Source: Pseudomonadota bacterium
Lineage (GTDB): Bacteria; Pseudomonadota; Alphaproteobacteria; Rhizobiales; Xanthobacteraceae
Length of the DNA: 64,000 bases
Reading direction: 5' to 3'
Assembly: GCA_023435725.1 (NCBI GenBank)
Contig: JAEYRD010000097.1
Coordinates: forward strand, 1 to 64,000
The notes beneath the pieces are model-generated. The model saw only the letters and a program-made list of their open reading frames with translations. It was not told the origin of the DNA and made no database searches. Below, one piece after another: positions 34,148 to 43,819 of the stretch (position 1 is the first letter of the stretch; every line of letters starts with the position of its first letter). The position numbers and the translations under genes were made by a program.

Positions 34148-35224
34148 TTATTGCGCCGATGTCGCAGGGAAGCTGAGCCGGACCGTGAGGCCCGGCGCAT
34201 TGTCGTGCAGCGCAATCTCGGCGCCGTGGAGGCCGGCAACCGCCGCGACCAGGCTCAAGCCCAGACCGTTGCCCGGTGTGTAACGGCTCTGTTCGAGCCG
34301 GTAGAAGCGCTTGAACACGTGATCGCGCTGGTCGGCCGGAATGCCCGGACCATCGTCGGCGATCGCGATCACGGCCCCGCCGCCGGCGCTGCGACAAGTC
34401 ACGGTGACCTGTCCTCCCGCACGGCCATGCTTGATCGCATTGTCGACGAGATTGGCAATGGCATCGAACAGGAGGTCGCGGTCGCCTGTCACGGATACCT
34501 TGCGGTCGCCACCGAGGCTAAGATGGGTCGTGACCTGCTCGGCCGCGGCATCATAGAGTTCGACGACCTCGCCGGCGATCTCGGCAAGGTCGAGCGTCCG
34601 AAACGCGCTCCGGCGGGCGCGGGTCTCGATCTCCGAGATCCGCGTGATGGAGGCGAACATGCCCAGCACGGAATCGAGATCGGCAATGGTGTCGCCGATC
34701 AGCACCGCATCCACCTCGCTGTTGCGCGGCGCGTGATAGGCCTTCTCCAGCCGGCCACGCATGCGCGTCAGAGGCGTGCGCAGGTCATGGGCGACATTGT
34801 CGCTGGCCTGCTTGACCTCGCCCATCAACGTCTCAATGCGGTCGAGCATCTGGTTGAGGTTTTCGGCGACCCGGTCCCACTCGTCGTGGCTGCCGCGCAA
34901 GGGGATCCGCCGGTCGAGGCCGGACAGCATGATGGCGCGGCTGGTCGCGTTGATCTCCTCGATCCGCCCGACCGTCCGGCGCGTCACCAGCACGGCCGCG
35001 AGCCCGGCAAGCACCAGCAGCAGCACGGCGACCGCGACCATCGCGAGCTCGATCATGCCCGTAAAGGCCTCATGATCGCCGGCATCACCGACCCGGCTCT
35101 GCACATAGCCGATGGTGCCGAAATAGACATAGCCCATGATCGCCGCGACGATCAGCCCGAACGCCCCGATCGCGATCAGCGCCAGGCGGAAGGTCGAGGA
35201 GAGGAGCGTCTTAGCCAGGAGCAC
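34148..35224 (-). CDS. Sensor histidine kinase, two-component
   Basis: Membrane histidine kinase of 358 residues: two membrane helices (about 14-38 and 58-82) around a short periplasmic loop, a HAMP linker, the phospho-acceptor segment VAHDLRTPLTRMRGRLE, and an ATPase domain with the N box (DAIANLVDNAIKHG), G1 (DDGPGIP) and G2 (GNGLGLSLV). GTG start at 35224 overlaps the response regulator gene by 14 bp. The small input domain says nothing clear about the signal. It stands tail-to-tail with the LuxR-type gene. Confidence 0.92.
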   Translation of the reverse strand: MLLAKTLLSSTFRLALIAIGAFGLIVAAIMGYVYFGTIGYVQSRVGDAGDHEAFTGMIELAMVAVAVLLLVLAGLAAVLVTRRTVGRIEEINATSRAIMLSGLDRRIPLRGSHDEWDRVAENLNQMLDRIETLMGEVKQASDNVAHDLRTPLTRMRGRLEKAYHAPRNSEVDAVLIGDTIADLDSVLGMFASITRISEIETRARRSAFRTLDLAEIAGEVVELYDAAAEQVTTHLSLGGDRKVSVTGDRDLLFDAIANLVDNAIKHGRAGGQVTVTCRSAGGGAVIAIADDGPGIPADQRDHVFKRFYRLEQSRYTPGNGLGLSLVAAVAGLHGAEIALHDNAPGLTVRLSFPATSAQ

Positions 35225-35903
35225 GGATGCAATATCCGATGCCGCGGATGGTATGGATCAGCGGATAGGCCTGGCTGTCATCGACCTTGCGGCGCACGCG
35301 CCCGACATAGACATCGATGATGTTCGTGGACGGATCGAAATGCAGGTCCCAGACGTGCTGCAGCAGCATCGCGCGGGAAACGACGCGGCCCTCGTTGCGG
35401 ACGAGATATTCGAGCAACTGGAATTCCCGCGGCAACAAAGGAATCTTCCGGCCGCGGCGGCTCGCGTTGCGTGCGATCAGGTCGATGGTGAGGTCGCCGA
35501 CCCGCAAGATCGTCTCCTTGGCGATGGTCTCGCTACGGCGGCCGAGCGCCTCGAGCCGCGCCAGCAGCTCGACGAAGGAGAACGGCTTGACGAGATAGTC
35601 ATCGCCGCCGGCGCGCAAGCCGCGCACGCGGTCATCGACCTCGCCGAGCGCTGAGATGATCAGGAACGGCGCGGCGATGCCGTCATCGCGCAATTGGCGC
35701 ATCACGGTGATGCCGTCGATATCCGGCAGCATGCGATCGATGGTGATCACGGCATATTCGCGCGCGGCGCCGTGGCTCAGGGCTTCTCGCCCCGTGGCTG
35801 CGAGATCGACGTCGTAGCCCGAGGTCGTCAGCTCCTCGAGGAGCTGGCCTGCGGTTTCCGGATCGTCCTCGACGACCAGGATGCGGCGGTGACCTCCGGT
35901 CAT
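35211..35903 (-). CDS. OmpR/PhoB family response regulator
   Basis: A 230-residue response regulator. Receiver domain with the acidic pocket (VVEDD), phospho-acceptor Asp in ITIDRMLPDIDG and the conserved Lys in YLVKPF; then a winged-helix DNA-binding domain with REFQLLEYLVRNEGRVVSRAML and DVYVGRVRRKVD. First gene of a two-gene operon with its histidine kinase; the stop overlaps the kinase start. Target genes are unknown. Confidence 0.94.
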   Translation of the reverse strand: MTGGHRRILVVEDDPETAGQLLEELTTSGYDVDLAATGREALSHGAAREYAVITIDRMLPDIDGITVMRQLRDDGIAAPFLIISALGEVDDRVRGLRAGGDDYLVKPFSFVELLARLEALGRRSETIAKETILRVGDLTIDLIARNASRRGRKIPLLPREFQLLEYLVRNEGRVVSRAMLLQHVWDLHFDPSTNIIDVYVGRVRRKVDDSQAYPLIHTIRGIGYCIRAPG

Positions 35904-36004
35904 GCGAAACTCCGCGCGACGATCGCCATCAGACTATCCCGTTCCGGGGCTGAGCGGAACTGCCCGATGGCGATCGCGACCAATGGTGCGGTACGGTGAT
36001 GCGA

Positions 36005-36568
36005 CTACCAATAGTCTCCGCACACATTGACCCATTGCCAGCCATAGGCTGTCCAGCTCCTCTGCCAGCAGCCGTCATCGTAATAGTTGGCATAGAAGAA
36101 CGGACCGCCGACGAAGGCGAACCGGTTGAAGCGATGATGGCGGAAGAAGAAGGCATGGCGGCCGATGAAGGGTCTGCCGTGCCAAGAACCGCGCCAAGCC
36201 GTGCCAGCAAACCGCGGACCGAAGGCGGCGCGGGTCGCTAGCGGAGCACCGGCAAAGCGCGGCCCGATGGCTGCGTGGGCCGCCATTGGCGAACCGACGA
36301 AGCGGGCACCACCGAAACGAGCACCGCCCATGCCGCCAACTCGCATGCCGCCGCCACCCCAACCGCCGACATGCATGCCGCCACCACCGAAATGACCGCC
36401 GCCGCCAAATCCGCCGTGTCCACCGCCTCCGAACCCGCCACCACCAAACCCGCCATGTCCGCCGCCGCCGAATCCGCCACCGCCGCCGCGCGCGAGAACG
36501 GGCGGCGCGAGCGCCAGCGTTGCAACAACCGCCGCTGCGACAAGGCCTGTGAGAAGCCTGTTGTTCAT
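36005..36568 (-). CDS. Secreted glycine-rich protein
   Basis: A 187-residue exported protein with a clear signal peptide (residues 1-26, ending VLA-RGGG). The next 50 residues are Gly-rich tandem units of GGGGFGGGGHGGF type; the middle has repeated RFAG/PRFAG units (IGPRFAGAP, FGPRFAGT), and the C-terminus is aromatic and ends WVNVCGDYW with a few Cys. No enzyme domain. Likely an envelope or extracellular structural protein; it lies beside the two-component system on the same strand, 101 bp upstream of the regulator. The 36569-36898 space upstream holds a family-C repeat. Confidence 0.85.
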   Translation of the reverse strand: MNNRLLTGLVAAAVVATLALAPPVLARGGGGGFGGGGHGGFGGGGFGGGGHGGFGGGGHFGGGGMHVGGWGGGGMRVGGMGGARFGGARFVGSPMAAHAAIGPRFAGAPLATRAAFGPRFAGTAWRGSWHGRPFIGRHAFFFRHHRFNRFAFVGGPFFYANYYDDGCWQRSWTAYGWQWVNVCGDYW

Positions 36569-36700
36569 CGGAAAATCCTCCTTGCCGTGCGGTGGTCACC
36601 CCACCGCACCCGGAGGATCAGAAGAGGAGAATGCGTCGTCCCCTTCAACTTACAAATGCGCCAGATTCTGACGCGGGAGTTAGGGAGGCAAGCTCTCTCA

Positions 36701-36888
36701 CTCCCTCGCCCCGTTCTTACGGGGAGAGGTGGGGTGAGGGGCTGCGTCCGCGAATTCGATCTGAGTTGGAGGGCGGCGCGTGCGAGTCGGAGGGACCTTT
36801 GATCTGGTCAACCTCGCGCCTGCCCCGGAATCCGCGCTGCGCGCGAATTCCGACCTCTCCCCGCAGAAGAGCGGAGAGAGGTCAAGGC
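36701..36888. repeat. Family C palindromic repeat
   Basis: CCCCGTTCTTACGGGGAGAG on the left and CTCTCCCCGCAGAAGAGCGG on the right, with GGGGTGAGGGGC and GGAATTCCG-type segments between. It occupies most of the 36569-36898 gap between the convergent/neighbouring tex and glycine-rich genes; no coding sequence is seen there. Confidence 0.8.
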
Positions 36889-36898
36889 AGATGCGAGC

Positions 36899-39235
36899 TT
36901 ACGCCCGCTTCCCGTTACTCTTCTCGGCAGCCCGCCGCATTGCTTCGGCGAGCGCGCCGCCGCCCGAGGATTCCTGCTTGCGCGGCGCCGACGAGGTCAT
37001 GCGGGAGGCATTGCGCGAGTTGTTGTCCCGCTGCATGCCGGGCGCGTCCTTCTTGGCGCCGACCTCGTCGTCGAGGCGCAGGGTCAGCGAGATGCGCTTG
37101 CGCGCGACCTCGAAGTCCAGCACCTTCACCTTGACGATGTCGCCGGGCTTCACCACGTCGCGCGGATCCTTGATGAAGGTCTTCGACATCGCCGAGATGT
37201 GCACGAGTCCGTCCTGGTGCACGCCGATGTCGACGAAGGCGCCGAAGGCGGCGACGTTGGTCACGGTGCCCTCGAGGATCATGCCCTTCTGGAGATCCTT
37301 GATCTCCTCGACGCCCTCCTTGAAGACCGCTGCCTTGAATGCTGGGCGCGGATCGCGGCCGGGCTTTTCAAGTTCGCGCAGGATGTCGGTCACGGTCGGC
37401 AGGCCGAAGGTCTCGTCGACGAAATCCTTCGGCTTCAGCGTGCGCACGACGTCGCTGCTGCCGATCAGCGCCTTGATGTCGCTCTTGGTGGCGGCGAGGA
37501 TCCGGCGCACCACCGGATAGGCTTCCGGATGCACGCCGGAGGCATCGAGCGGGTCCTCGCCACCGAGGATGCGCAGGAAGCCCGCGCACTGCTCGAACGC
37601 CTTCGGCCCGAGACGCGGCACCTCCTTGAGCGCCTTGCGCGACTTGAACGGGCCGTTGGCGTCACGGTGTGCCACGATGCTCTGCGCAAGACCGGAGCCT
37701 ACGCCCGACACGCGGGCCAGAAGCGGTGCGGAGGCAGTGTTGACGTCGACGCCGACCGCGTTAACGCAGTCTTCGACCACGGCATCGAGCGACTTGGCGA
37801 GCTTGGCCTGGCCGAGGTCGTGCTGATACTGGCCGACACCGATCGCCTTGGGCTCGATCTTGACGAGCTCGGCGAGCGGATCCTGGAGCCGCCGCGCAAT
37901 CGAGACCGCGCCGCGCAGGGTGACATCGAGGCCCGGCAATTCCTCCGAGGCGAAAGCCGAGGCCGAATAGACCGACGCGCCGGCTTCGGACACGACGATC
38001 TTGGTCATCTTCAGCTCGGCCAGGCCCTTCACGAGATCGGCTGCGAGCTTGTCGGTTTCGCGCGAAGCGGTGCCGTTGCCGATCGCGATCAGCTCGACGC
38101 GATGCTTGAGCGCAAGTTTGCCGAGAATCGCGAGCGATTCGTTCCACTGCCGCTGCGGCTCGTGCGGATAGATCACAGCGGTATCGACGACCTTGCCGGT
38201 CGCGTCGGTGACGGCGACCTTGACGCCGGTGCGATAGCCGGGGTCGAGCCCCATGGTGGCGCGGGTACCGGCGGGCGCGGCCAGCAGCAGGTCGCGCAGG
38301 TTGGAGGCGAACACGCGCACGGCCTCGGTCTCGGCCGCGTTCCACAGCCGCATGCGCAGATCGATGTTCAGATGCACCTGGATCTTGGTACGCCAGGCCC
38401 AGCGCACGGTGTCGATCAGCCAGCGGTCGCCGGCGCGCTTGAGGTCGGCGATGCCGAACCGCTTCATGATCTTCAATTCATAGGCGCCCGGGACGCCCGC
38501 CGGCGGCGCTTCGGCTTCGGCCTGGATCTGGAGATCGAGGATCTCTTCCTTCTCACCGCGGAACATCGCGAGGATGCGGTGCGAGGGCAGCTTCGTCAGC
38601 GGCTCGGAGAATTCGAAATAGTCGGCGAACTTCTCGCCTTCGGTCTTCTTGCCGTCGCGCACCTTGGAGGCCATGCGCGCATTGGTCCACATCTCCTCAC
38701 GCAAGCTTCCGATCAGGTCGGCGTCTTCGTCGAAGCGCTCGACCAGGATGGCGCGGGCGCCGTCGAGTGCGGCCGCGGCGTCCGCAACGCCCTTCTCGGC
38801 GTTGATGAAGGCTTCGGCCACGACCTTCGGATCGTTGCCCGGCTCCGCCATCAGTTGATTGGCGAGCGGCTCGAGGCCGGCCTCCTTGGCGATCTCGGCC
38901 TTGGTGCGGCGCTTCGGCTTGAACGGCAGATAGATGTCTTCGAGGCGCGCCTTGCTGTCAGCCGCCATGATCGTGGCCTCCAGCGCGGCATCGAGCTTGC
39001 CCTGCTCACGGACCGATTCGAGGATGGCCTTGCGGCGGTCTTCGAGCTCACGCAGGTAAACCAGGCGCTCCTCCAGGGTGCGCAATTGCGCGTCGTCGAG
39101 CGCACCGGTCGCTTCCTTGCGGTAGCGGGCGATGAAGGGAACCGTGGCGCCGCCGTCGAGCAGCGTCACCGCCGCCTCGACCTGCTCCGCCCGTACCCCA
39201 AGCTCCTGCGCAATCTTCTGGTTGATATTTGCCAC
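36899..39235 (-). CDS. tex: Tex family RNA-binding transcription accessory protein
   Basis: Tex/YhgF homologue of 778 residues. The order is N-terminal helical Tex domain (EVTLLDGGATVPFIARYRKEATG region), YqgF/RNase H-like domain (MGLDPGYRTGVKVAVTD), helix-hairpin-helix segments (VNTASAPLLARVSGVG, FKSRKALKEVPRLGPKAFEQ) and a C-terminal S1 RNA-binding domain (GTVTNVAAFGAFVDIGVHQDGLVHIS). A Lys/Arg-rich tail follows. It binds nucleic acid and is linked to transcription; often needed for toxin gene expression in pathogens, here housekeeping. Full length and intact. Confidence 0.96.
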   Translation of the reverse strand: MANINQKIAQELGVRAEQVEAAVTLLDGGATVPFIARYRKEATGALDDAQLRTLEERLVYLRELEDRRKAILESVREQGKLDAALEATIMAADSKARLEDIYLPFKPKRRTKAEIAKEAGLEPLANQLMAEPGNDPKVVAEAFINAEKGVADAAAALDGARAILVERFDEDADLIGSLREEMWTNARMASKVRDGKKTEGEKFADYFEFSEPLTKLPSHRILAMFRGEKEEILDLQIQAEAEAPPAGVPGAYELKIMKRFGIADLKRAGDRWLIDTVRWAWRTKIQVHLNIDLRMRLWNAAETEAVRVFASNLRDLLLAAPAGTRATMGLDPGYRTGVKVAVTDATGKVVDTAVIYPHEPQRQWNESLAILGKLALKHRVELIAIGNGTASRETDKLAADLVKGLAELKMTKIVVSEAGASVYSASAFASEELPGLDVTLRGAVSIARRLQDPLAELVKIEPKAIGVGQYQHDLGQAKLAKSLDAVVEDCVNAVGVDVNTASAPLLARVSGVGSGLAQSIVAHRDANGPFKSRKALKEVPRLGPKAFEQCAGFLRILGGEDPLDASGVHPEAYPVVRRILAATKSDIKALIGSSDVVRTLKPKDFVDETFGLPTVTDILRELEKPGRDPRPAFKAAVFKEGVEEIKDLQKGMILEGTVTNVAAFGAFVDIGVHQDGLVHISAMSKTFIKDPRDVVKPGDIVKVKVLDFEVARKRISLTLRLDDEVGAKKDAPGMQRDNNSRNASRMTSSAPRKQESSGGGALAEAMRRAAEKSNGKRA

Positions 39236-39534
39236 GCGAGATTCCCTCTATCCAAGCACGCAACGCGGGGCGAACCACCGGCTGCGGGACGCCGCTTATG
39301 GACCAACCAGGGTTGATTCATCAAGGTGCGGTGCGGAACCGTCGACAGAGGATTTTTGTTGAAACGATGCGATCTCGCCACAATCCTGCGGGTGTCGCGG
39401 CTTTCTCTCTCGTGTCGCCCAAGGCGAGCGTCAGTTATCCCACGGTGAAAGCGCAGCCCTTGCGGCTTGACAGATGCCACGGTTCCACGGCTGGTTGGTC
39501 CGCCGGACCAGCGAACTCCATGTGAGGACCAGTC

Positions 39535-40644
39535 ATGCGGACATCATCGGTCGGCGTCATCAGGATCGCTACCAAGGGCCCCGGCGACGTGTCCGGACTT
39601 ATGGCCATGATCGACTCCGGCGCGATCGATCCGAAATCCATCCTTGCCGTTCTCGGCAAGACCGAGGGCAATGGCGGCGTCAACGACTTTACCCGGGAGT
39701 ATGCCGTCGCCGCGCTGTGCACGGCGCTGGCGCCGCGGCTCGGCCTGACAGCGCACGAGGTCGAACAGCGCATCGCCTTCGTGATGTCGGGCGGCACAGA
39801 GGGCGTGCTCAGCCCGCACATCACGGTATTCACACGTCAGGAAGTCGAGGCGCGGCCGGCAGGCGTTGCCGGCAAGCGTCTCAGCATCGGCATGGCGCAC
39901 ACGAGGGATTTCCTGCCCGAGGAGCTCGGCCGCTCCGCACAGATCACCGAGACCGCCACGGCCGTGAAAGAAGCGATGGAGGATGCCGGCATCACCGATC
40001 CCACTGATGTCCATTTCGTGCAGATCAAATGCCCGCTGCTCACCAGCGATCGCATCGAGGCCGCAGCGGCGCGCGGCAACGAGACGGCGACGATCAGCGC
40101 TTATGGCTCGATGGCCTATTCGCGCGGCGCCTCCGCGCTCGGTGTTGCGGTCGCGCTCGGCGAGATCGCCTCCGACATCCGCAACGAAGACGTGCTGCGA
40201 CGCTACGATCTGTTCTCGAAAGTCGCCTCGACCTCATCCGGCATCGAACTCATGCACAATGTCGTCATCGTGCTCGGCAACTCCGTGTCATCGGCGAGCG
40301 AATTCGAGATCGGGCATGCCGTCATGAGCGACGCCATCGACTCCGCGGCGGTCATGTCGGCGTTGAACAGCGTTGGACTTGGCACCGCGCCAGAGACCGC
40401 CGCGGGTCGCGAGCTCGTCAACATCTTCGCCAAGGCCGAGGCCTCGCCTGATGGCAGCGTGCGCGGCTTCCGTCACACCATGCTGGAAGATACCGACATC
40501 AGTTCGACACGCCATGCCCGCGCCGCCGTCGGCGGCTTGATCGCAGGGCTCGCCGGCACCGGCGCGGTCTACGTTTCCGGTGGCGCCGAGCATCAGGGGC
40601 CGGCTGGCGGCGGCCCGGTTGCGGTCATCGCGCGGCTGTCTTAA
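39535..40644 (+). CDS. Ring-opening amidohydrolase (cyanuric acid hydrolase/barbiturase family)
   Basis: A 369-residue member of the AtzD/TrzD/Bar family, which hydrolyses one C-N bond of a six-membered cyclic imide ring. The fold has three similar domains, each with a Ser-Lys pair; candidates here are Lys in GKTEGNGGVNDF with Ser in MSGGTEG, Lys in QIKCPLLT with Ser in AYGSMAYSRGAS, and Lys in FAKAEASPDG with Ser in YVSGGAEHQGP. All are present, so it is likely active. Cyanuric acid versus barbiturate cannot be told. The next gene is an amidase, consistent with follow-on hydrolysis of the opened product. Confidence 0.9.
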   Translation: MRTSSVGVIRIATKGPGDVSGLMAMIDSGAIDPKSILAVLGKTEGNGGVNDFTREYAVAALCTALAPRLGLTAHEVEQRIAFVMSGGTEGVLSPHITVFTRQEVEARPAGVAGKRLSIGMAHTRDFLPEELGRSAQITETATAVKEAMEDAGITDPTDVHFVQIKCPLLTSDRIEAAAARGNETATISAYGSMAYSRGASALGVAVALGEIASDIRNEDVLRRYDLFSKVASTSSGIELMHNVVIVLGNSVSSASEFEIGHAVMSDAIDSAAVMSALNSVGLGTAPETAAGRELVNIFAKAEASPDGSVRGFRHTMLEDTDISSTRHARAAVGGLIAGLAGTGAVYVSGGAEHQGPAGGGPVAVIARLS

Positions 40645-40755
40645 TGACGCCGCGACCTCTCCGCCCGGCGCAACCCTGCCCTTCGCGCCGGCTCAGTTGA
40701 TTCACGCGGGCCCTTGCGAAAAAGGTGACGCCGCACCAAAGGGGATTTTGACTTC

Positions 40756-42225
40756 ATGACCTTGCCGATGAGCTGGAATGAATGGGCGCAGCACGATGGC
40801 GTGGCGCTGGCCGCGCGCGTCCGCAAGGGTGAGCTGACGGCGAAGGAATTGGCACGCCAGGCCGCCGCGGGCGTCGCCAAGGTCAATCTGGCGCTGTCGG
40901 GCGTGGTCGAGCTGTTCGAGGACGTGATCGCCGATCCGGCCAAGGACGGCGCCAATCTGTCCGGCCCGTTCGCCGGCCTGCCATTCCTGATGAAGGATCT
41001 TGGCCCGACTATGAAGGGCCGTCTCCAGGAGATGGGCTCGCTCCTGATGCGCGGCAATCGCGCGGCGGCCGACACGTTCCTGACCGGAAAATTCCGCCAG
41101 GCCGGACTGAACCTGATCGGCCGCACCACGACGCCGGAGTTCGGCGTGTGCAGTTCGGCCGACAATCCCGCAGTTTATGTCACGCGCAATCCCTGGAACA
41201 CGGACTACACCACCTGCGGATCGTCGGCGGGCAGCGCGGCGATGGTGGCGGCTGGCGTGGTGCCGATCGCGCATGCAACCGATGGCGGCGGCTCGATCCG
41301 CATTCCCGCCGGCGTCAACGGCAATATCGGATTGAAGGTCTCGCGCGGCGTGTTCTCGCTCGCACCGCACATGTCCGATCTCTCCGGCCTCGTCTCGATC
41401 CAGGGCTGCCAGTCGCGCTCGGTGCGCGACACCGCGGCCTTCGTCGATCACGCCCGCGGGCCCGCGCCCGGCGAGTTCATGCCGTTCTGGACCACGGCTC
41501 AGCCCTATGGCGAGATGATCAAACGCGATCCGGCAAAGCTGCGCATCGCGCTGTCCCACACCTGGGGCGACTACACCGCAACACCGGAGATCGCCGCCGA
41601 GCTGGAGAAGGCAGGCCGCTTCCTCGAAGGCCTCGGCCATCACGTCGACTACGCGCTGCCCGAGCTCGACTTCCGCGCCGCGTTCGAGGCGCAGACCACC
41701 TGCTACATCAGCAATTTTGCCGTGGTGATCTCCAACATGCTGGCGGCGCGCGGACTGGAGCGGCCGCCGGAGGATCTGATCGAGCCCGTCAACATCCGGA
41801 TCTGGGAATCCGGGCGCAACACGAGCTTCGCCGAGCGGGCGAAGATGCAGGCGGTGTTCAACACCACATCGCGCGGCTTCGGAGCGTTCTTCGAGCAGTG
41901 GGACGTGATCCTGACGCCCATCACCGCGCTGCCGACACCGAAGGTCGGCACCAGGGAATATCTCACCATCTCCGACAATCCCGACGTTCTCGACTGGTTC
42001 GGCAATCTCTGGCGCTTCTTCGCCTTCACGCCGCTCGCGAATCTTTGCGGCATGCCCGCAATCTCGATGCCCATGGCAACCCAGGAGCACGGCCTGCCGC
42101 TCGGCATCCAGGCGATCGCGAAGCAGGCCAATGACGGCCTGCTTCTGCAACTCGCCGCCCAGATCGAGCGCGCGCTGGATGGCAAGTGGAACGGCGGCAG
42201 GAAGCCGAAGGTGCATGTGAGCTGA
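40756..42225 (+). CDS. Amidase signature family protein
   Basis: Amidase of 489 residues. The Ser-cis-Ser-Lys triad is intact: Lys in PFLMKDLG, Ser in TTCGSSAGSAAMVAAG, Ser in DGGGSIRIPAG. It hydrolyses a C-N amide bond. It follows the ring-opening hydrolase by 111 bp on the same strand, so it could act on a biuret- or ureido-type product of that enzyme, as AtzE or biuret-route amidases do, but this is context only. GCAAAAAAGG-like purines precede the start weakly. Confidence 0.9.
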   Translation: MTLPMSWNEWAQHDGVALAARVRKGELTAKELARQAAAGVAKVNLALSGVVELFEDVIADPAKDGANLSGPFAGLPFLMKDLGPTMKGRLQEMGSLLMRGNRAAADTFLTGKFRQAGLNLIGRTTTPEFGVCSSADNPAVYVTRNPWNTDYTTCGSSAGSAAMVAAGVVPIAHATDGGGSIRIPAGVNGNIGLKVSRGVFSLAPHMSDLSGLVSIQGCQSRSVRDTAAFVDHARGPAPGEFMPFWTTAQPYGEMIKRDPAKLRIALSHTWGDYTATPEIAAELEKAGRFLEGLGHHVDYALPELDFRAAFEAQTTCYISNFAVVISNMLAARGLERPPEDLIEPVNIRIWESGRNTSFAERAKMQAVFNTTSRGFGAFFEQWDVILTPITALPTPKVGTREYLTISDNPDVLDWFGNLWRFFAFTPLANLCGMPAISMPMATQEHGLPLGIQAIAKQANDGLLLQLAAQIERALDGKWNGGRKPKVHVS

Positions 42226-42374
42226 GGTCGGCGTCAGCTTCTTTGTCGTCCATTCCTGGAGACGCCCGTCGATGGGCTGCTCGGGATGAGGTGTCGTTTC
42301 GCGGTCCAGTCCCGGGACCTCCATGGTGAGAGCCCTGCTCGCGGCGCGTCACGAACCATGGGGTCGAGCCGGCC

Positions 42375-42692
42375 TCAGTTCTTCACCGTTGGGATCACTT
42401 CGGCCGGCTGCTGCTGGCCCTGCTTGTACATCGCCAGAGCCTTGTCGAGCGCTTCGCGCAAGGCCAATGCGGCGGCCACGCTGCAACGCAGATGCGCGGT
42501 CTGGACCACGTCGACCCTGACGGCGGCACCGACCGGCATCAAGAGGTTCGCGGCGAGCTCGATCTGGATCGCGCCGTTGTGATGACCGAAGCAGGATGCG
42601 CCGTCGAAATAGATGATCGGCGCCCGCTCGGCGCTGGAGTTCGAAATGGTGACGGGCCCCTGGTTGGTGGCGGGTGTTTCGGGGTCGGCCAT
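42375..42692 (-). CDS. Hypothetical protein, conserved small
   Basis: A 105-residue soluble protein with a disordered start (ADPETPATNQGPVTI) and a compact core: APIIYFDGASCFGHHNGAIQIEL, then LRCSVAAALALREALDKALAMYKQ. This pattern suggests a small beta/alpha domain such as DUF3467-like proteins, with weak confidence. The ATG at 42692 has AAGGAG 5 nt upstream, better than the GTG at 42698. It stands between the amidase and the thioesterase gene on the other strand. Function unknown. Confidence 0.8.
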   Translation of the reverse strand: MADPETPATNQGPVTISNSSAERAPIIYFDGASCFGHHNGAIQIELAANLLMPVGAAVRVDVVQTAHLRCSVAAALALREALDKALAMYKQGQQQPAEVIPTVKN

Positions 42693-42842
42693 GGGCACTC
42701 CTTAAGGCTGGTCAACGAACGAAACGCCCACCATCGTTGCTTCGGCCCGCGCTGTCGAGGCCAAACCGGCCGCTCGCAGACCTGCCGTGCGGCGCGCATT
42801 CAGGGTTTTGCGCCCCGCCCGACACTGGTCTAGAACATCGCC

Positions 42843-43751
42843 ATGTCCACTTCACCGACCACGCTCCCGTTCGAGGAACTCGCCGAGGCGATCAAGGGCC
42901 GCCGCTCCGACTACGGCCATATCAGCGGGCTCCAACTCGACCGCTTCGCACCCGGCGAGGCCTGGTCCCGCCTGCCCTACCGCCCCGTCTTCGTCGGCGA
43001 CACCGAGACCGGTGTGCTGCATGGTGGCGTCGTCACCGCGATGCTGGACGAGAGCTGCGGCATGGCCGTGCAGCTGGCACTCGACGGCACGAGCGCGATC
43101 GCAACGCTCGACCTGCGTATCGACTATCAGAAGCCGGCGACGCCCGGCCTCGACATCAAGGCGCATTCGGTTTGCTATCGCACCACCCGCTCGATCGCCT
43201 TCGTGCGCGCGACCGCCTATCAAGAGTCCGAGGACGATCCGGTCGCGACCGCGACCGCCTGCTTCATGATCGGTGCCAACCGCACCAACATGCTCGCGGA
43301 TCGCAGGATGGATTCGCGCAGCATCCCGACGCTGGAGGCGCCGGATGATCCGGACGGCCCGTTCGCCAACAGTCCGTTCGCGCGCTGTCTCGGCATTCGC
43401 GTCAACGACGACGGCACGCTGACGATGCCGTTCTCGCCAAAGATCATCGGCAATCCGATCCTGCCCGCGATCCATGGTGGCATGACCGGCGCATTCCTCG
43501 AGACCACCGCGATCGTCGGCGTGAGGCGCGAGCTCGGGATCGCCACGCTGCCCAAGCCGATCGGGCTCACCGTCAACTATCTGCGCTCCGGCCGCGCCGT
43601 CGACACCTTTGGCAACGTCTCCATCGTGAAGCAGGGCCGGCGTATCGTCGCCTTCGAGGCAAGGGCCTGGCAGGACGATACGAACAAGCCGATCGCCACC
43701 GCTTTCGGCCATTTCATGCTGCGGCCGACGCCTGGAAGTGACGAGGAATAG
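42843..43751 (+). CDS. Tandem PaaI-type hotdog thioesterase
   Basis: A 302-residue protein with two hotdog domains in one chain (about 45-150 and 185-295), each with the core helix signature: HGGVVTAMLDESCGMAV and HGGMTGAFLETTAIVGV. PaaI-family enzymes hydrolyse acyl-CoA thioesters; both halves keep the acidic residue in the HGG helix. The normal enzyme is a dimer or tetramer of single domains, so the fused form supplies its own dimer. Substrate unknown. It precedes a small membrane protein by 68 bp. Confidence 0.88.
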   Translation: MSTSPTTLPFEELAEAIKGRRSDYGHISGLQLDRFAPGEAWSRLPYRPVFVGDTETGVLHGGVVTAMLDESCGMAVQLALDGTSAIATLDLRIDYQKPATPGLDIKAHSVCYRTTRSIAFVRATAYQESEDDPVATATACFMIGANRTNMLADRRMDSRSIPTLEAPDDPDGPFANSPFARCLGIRVNDDGTLTMPFSPKIIGNPILPAIHGGMTGAFLETTAIVGVRRELGIATLPKPIGLTVNYLRSGRAVDTFGNVSIVKQGRRIVAFEARAWQDDTNKPIATAFGHFMLRPTPGSDEE

Positions 43752-43819
43752 GCGTATTTTCCCTTGACGACCGGGGTCCGGGCCACAACGATAGCCCATT
43801 CCCTGCGAGAGGTATTGGG

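Noticed and set aside
37199..39316. Plus-strand frame of 705 codons opposite tex
   Set aside because: Antisense shadow with biased composition.
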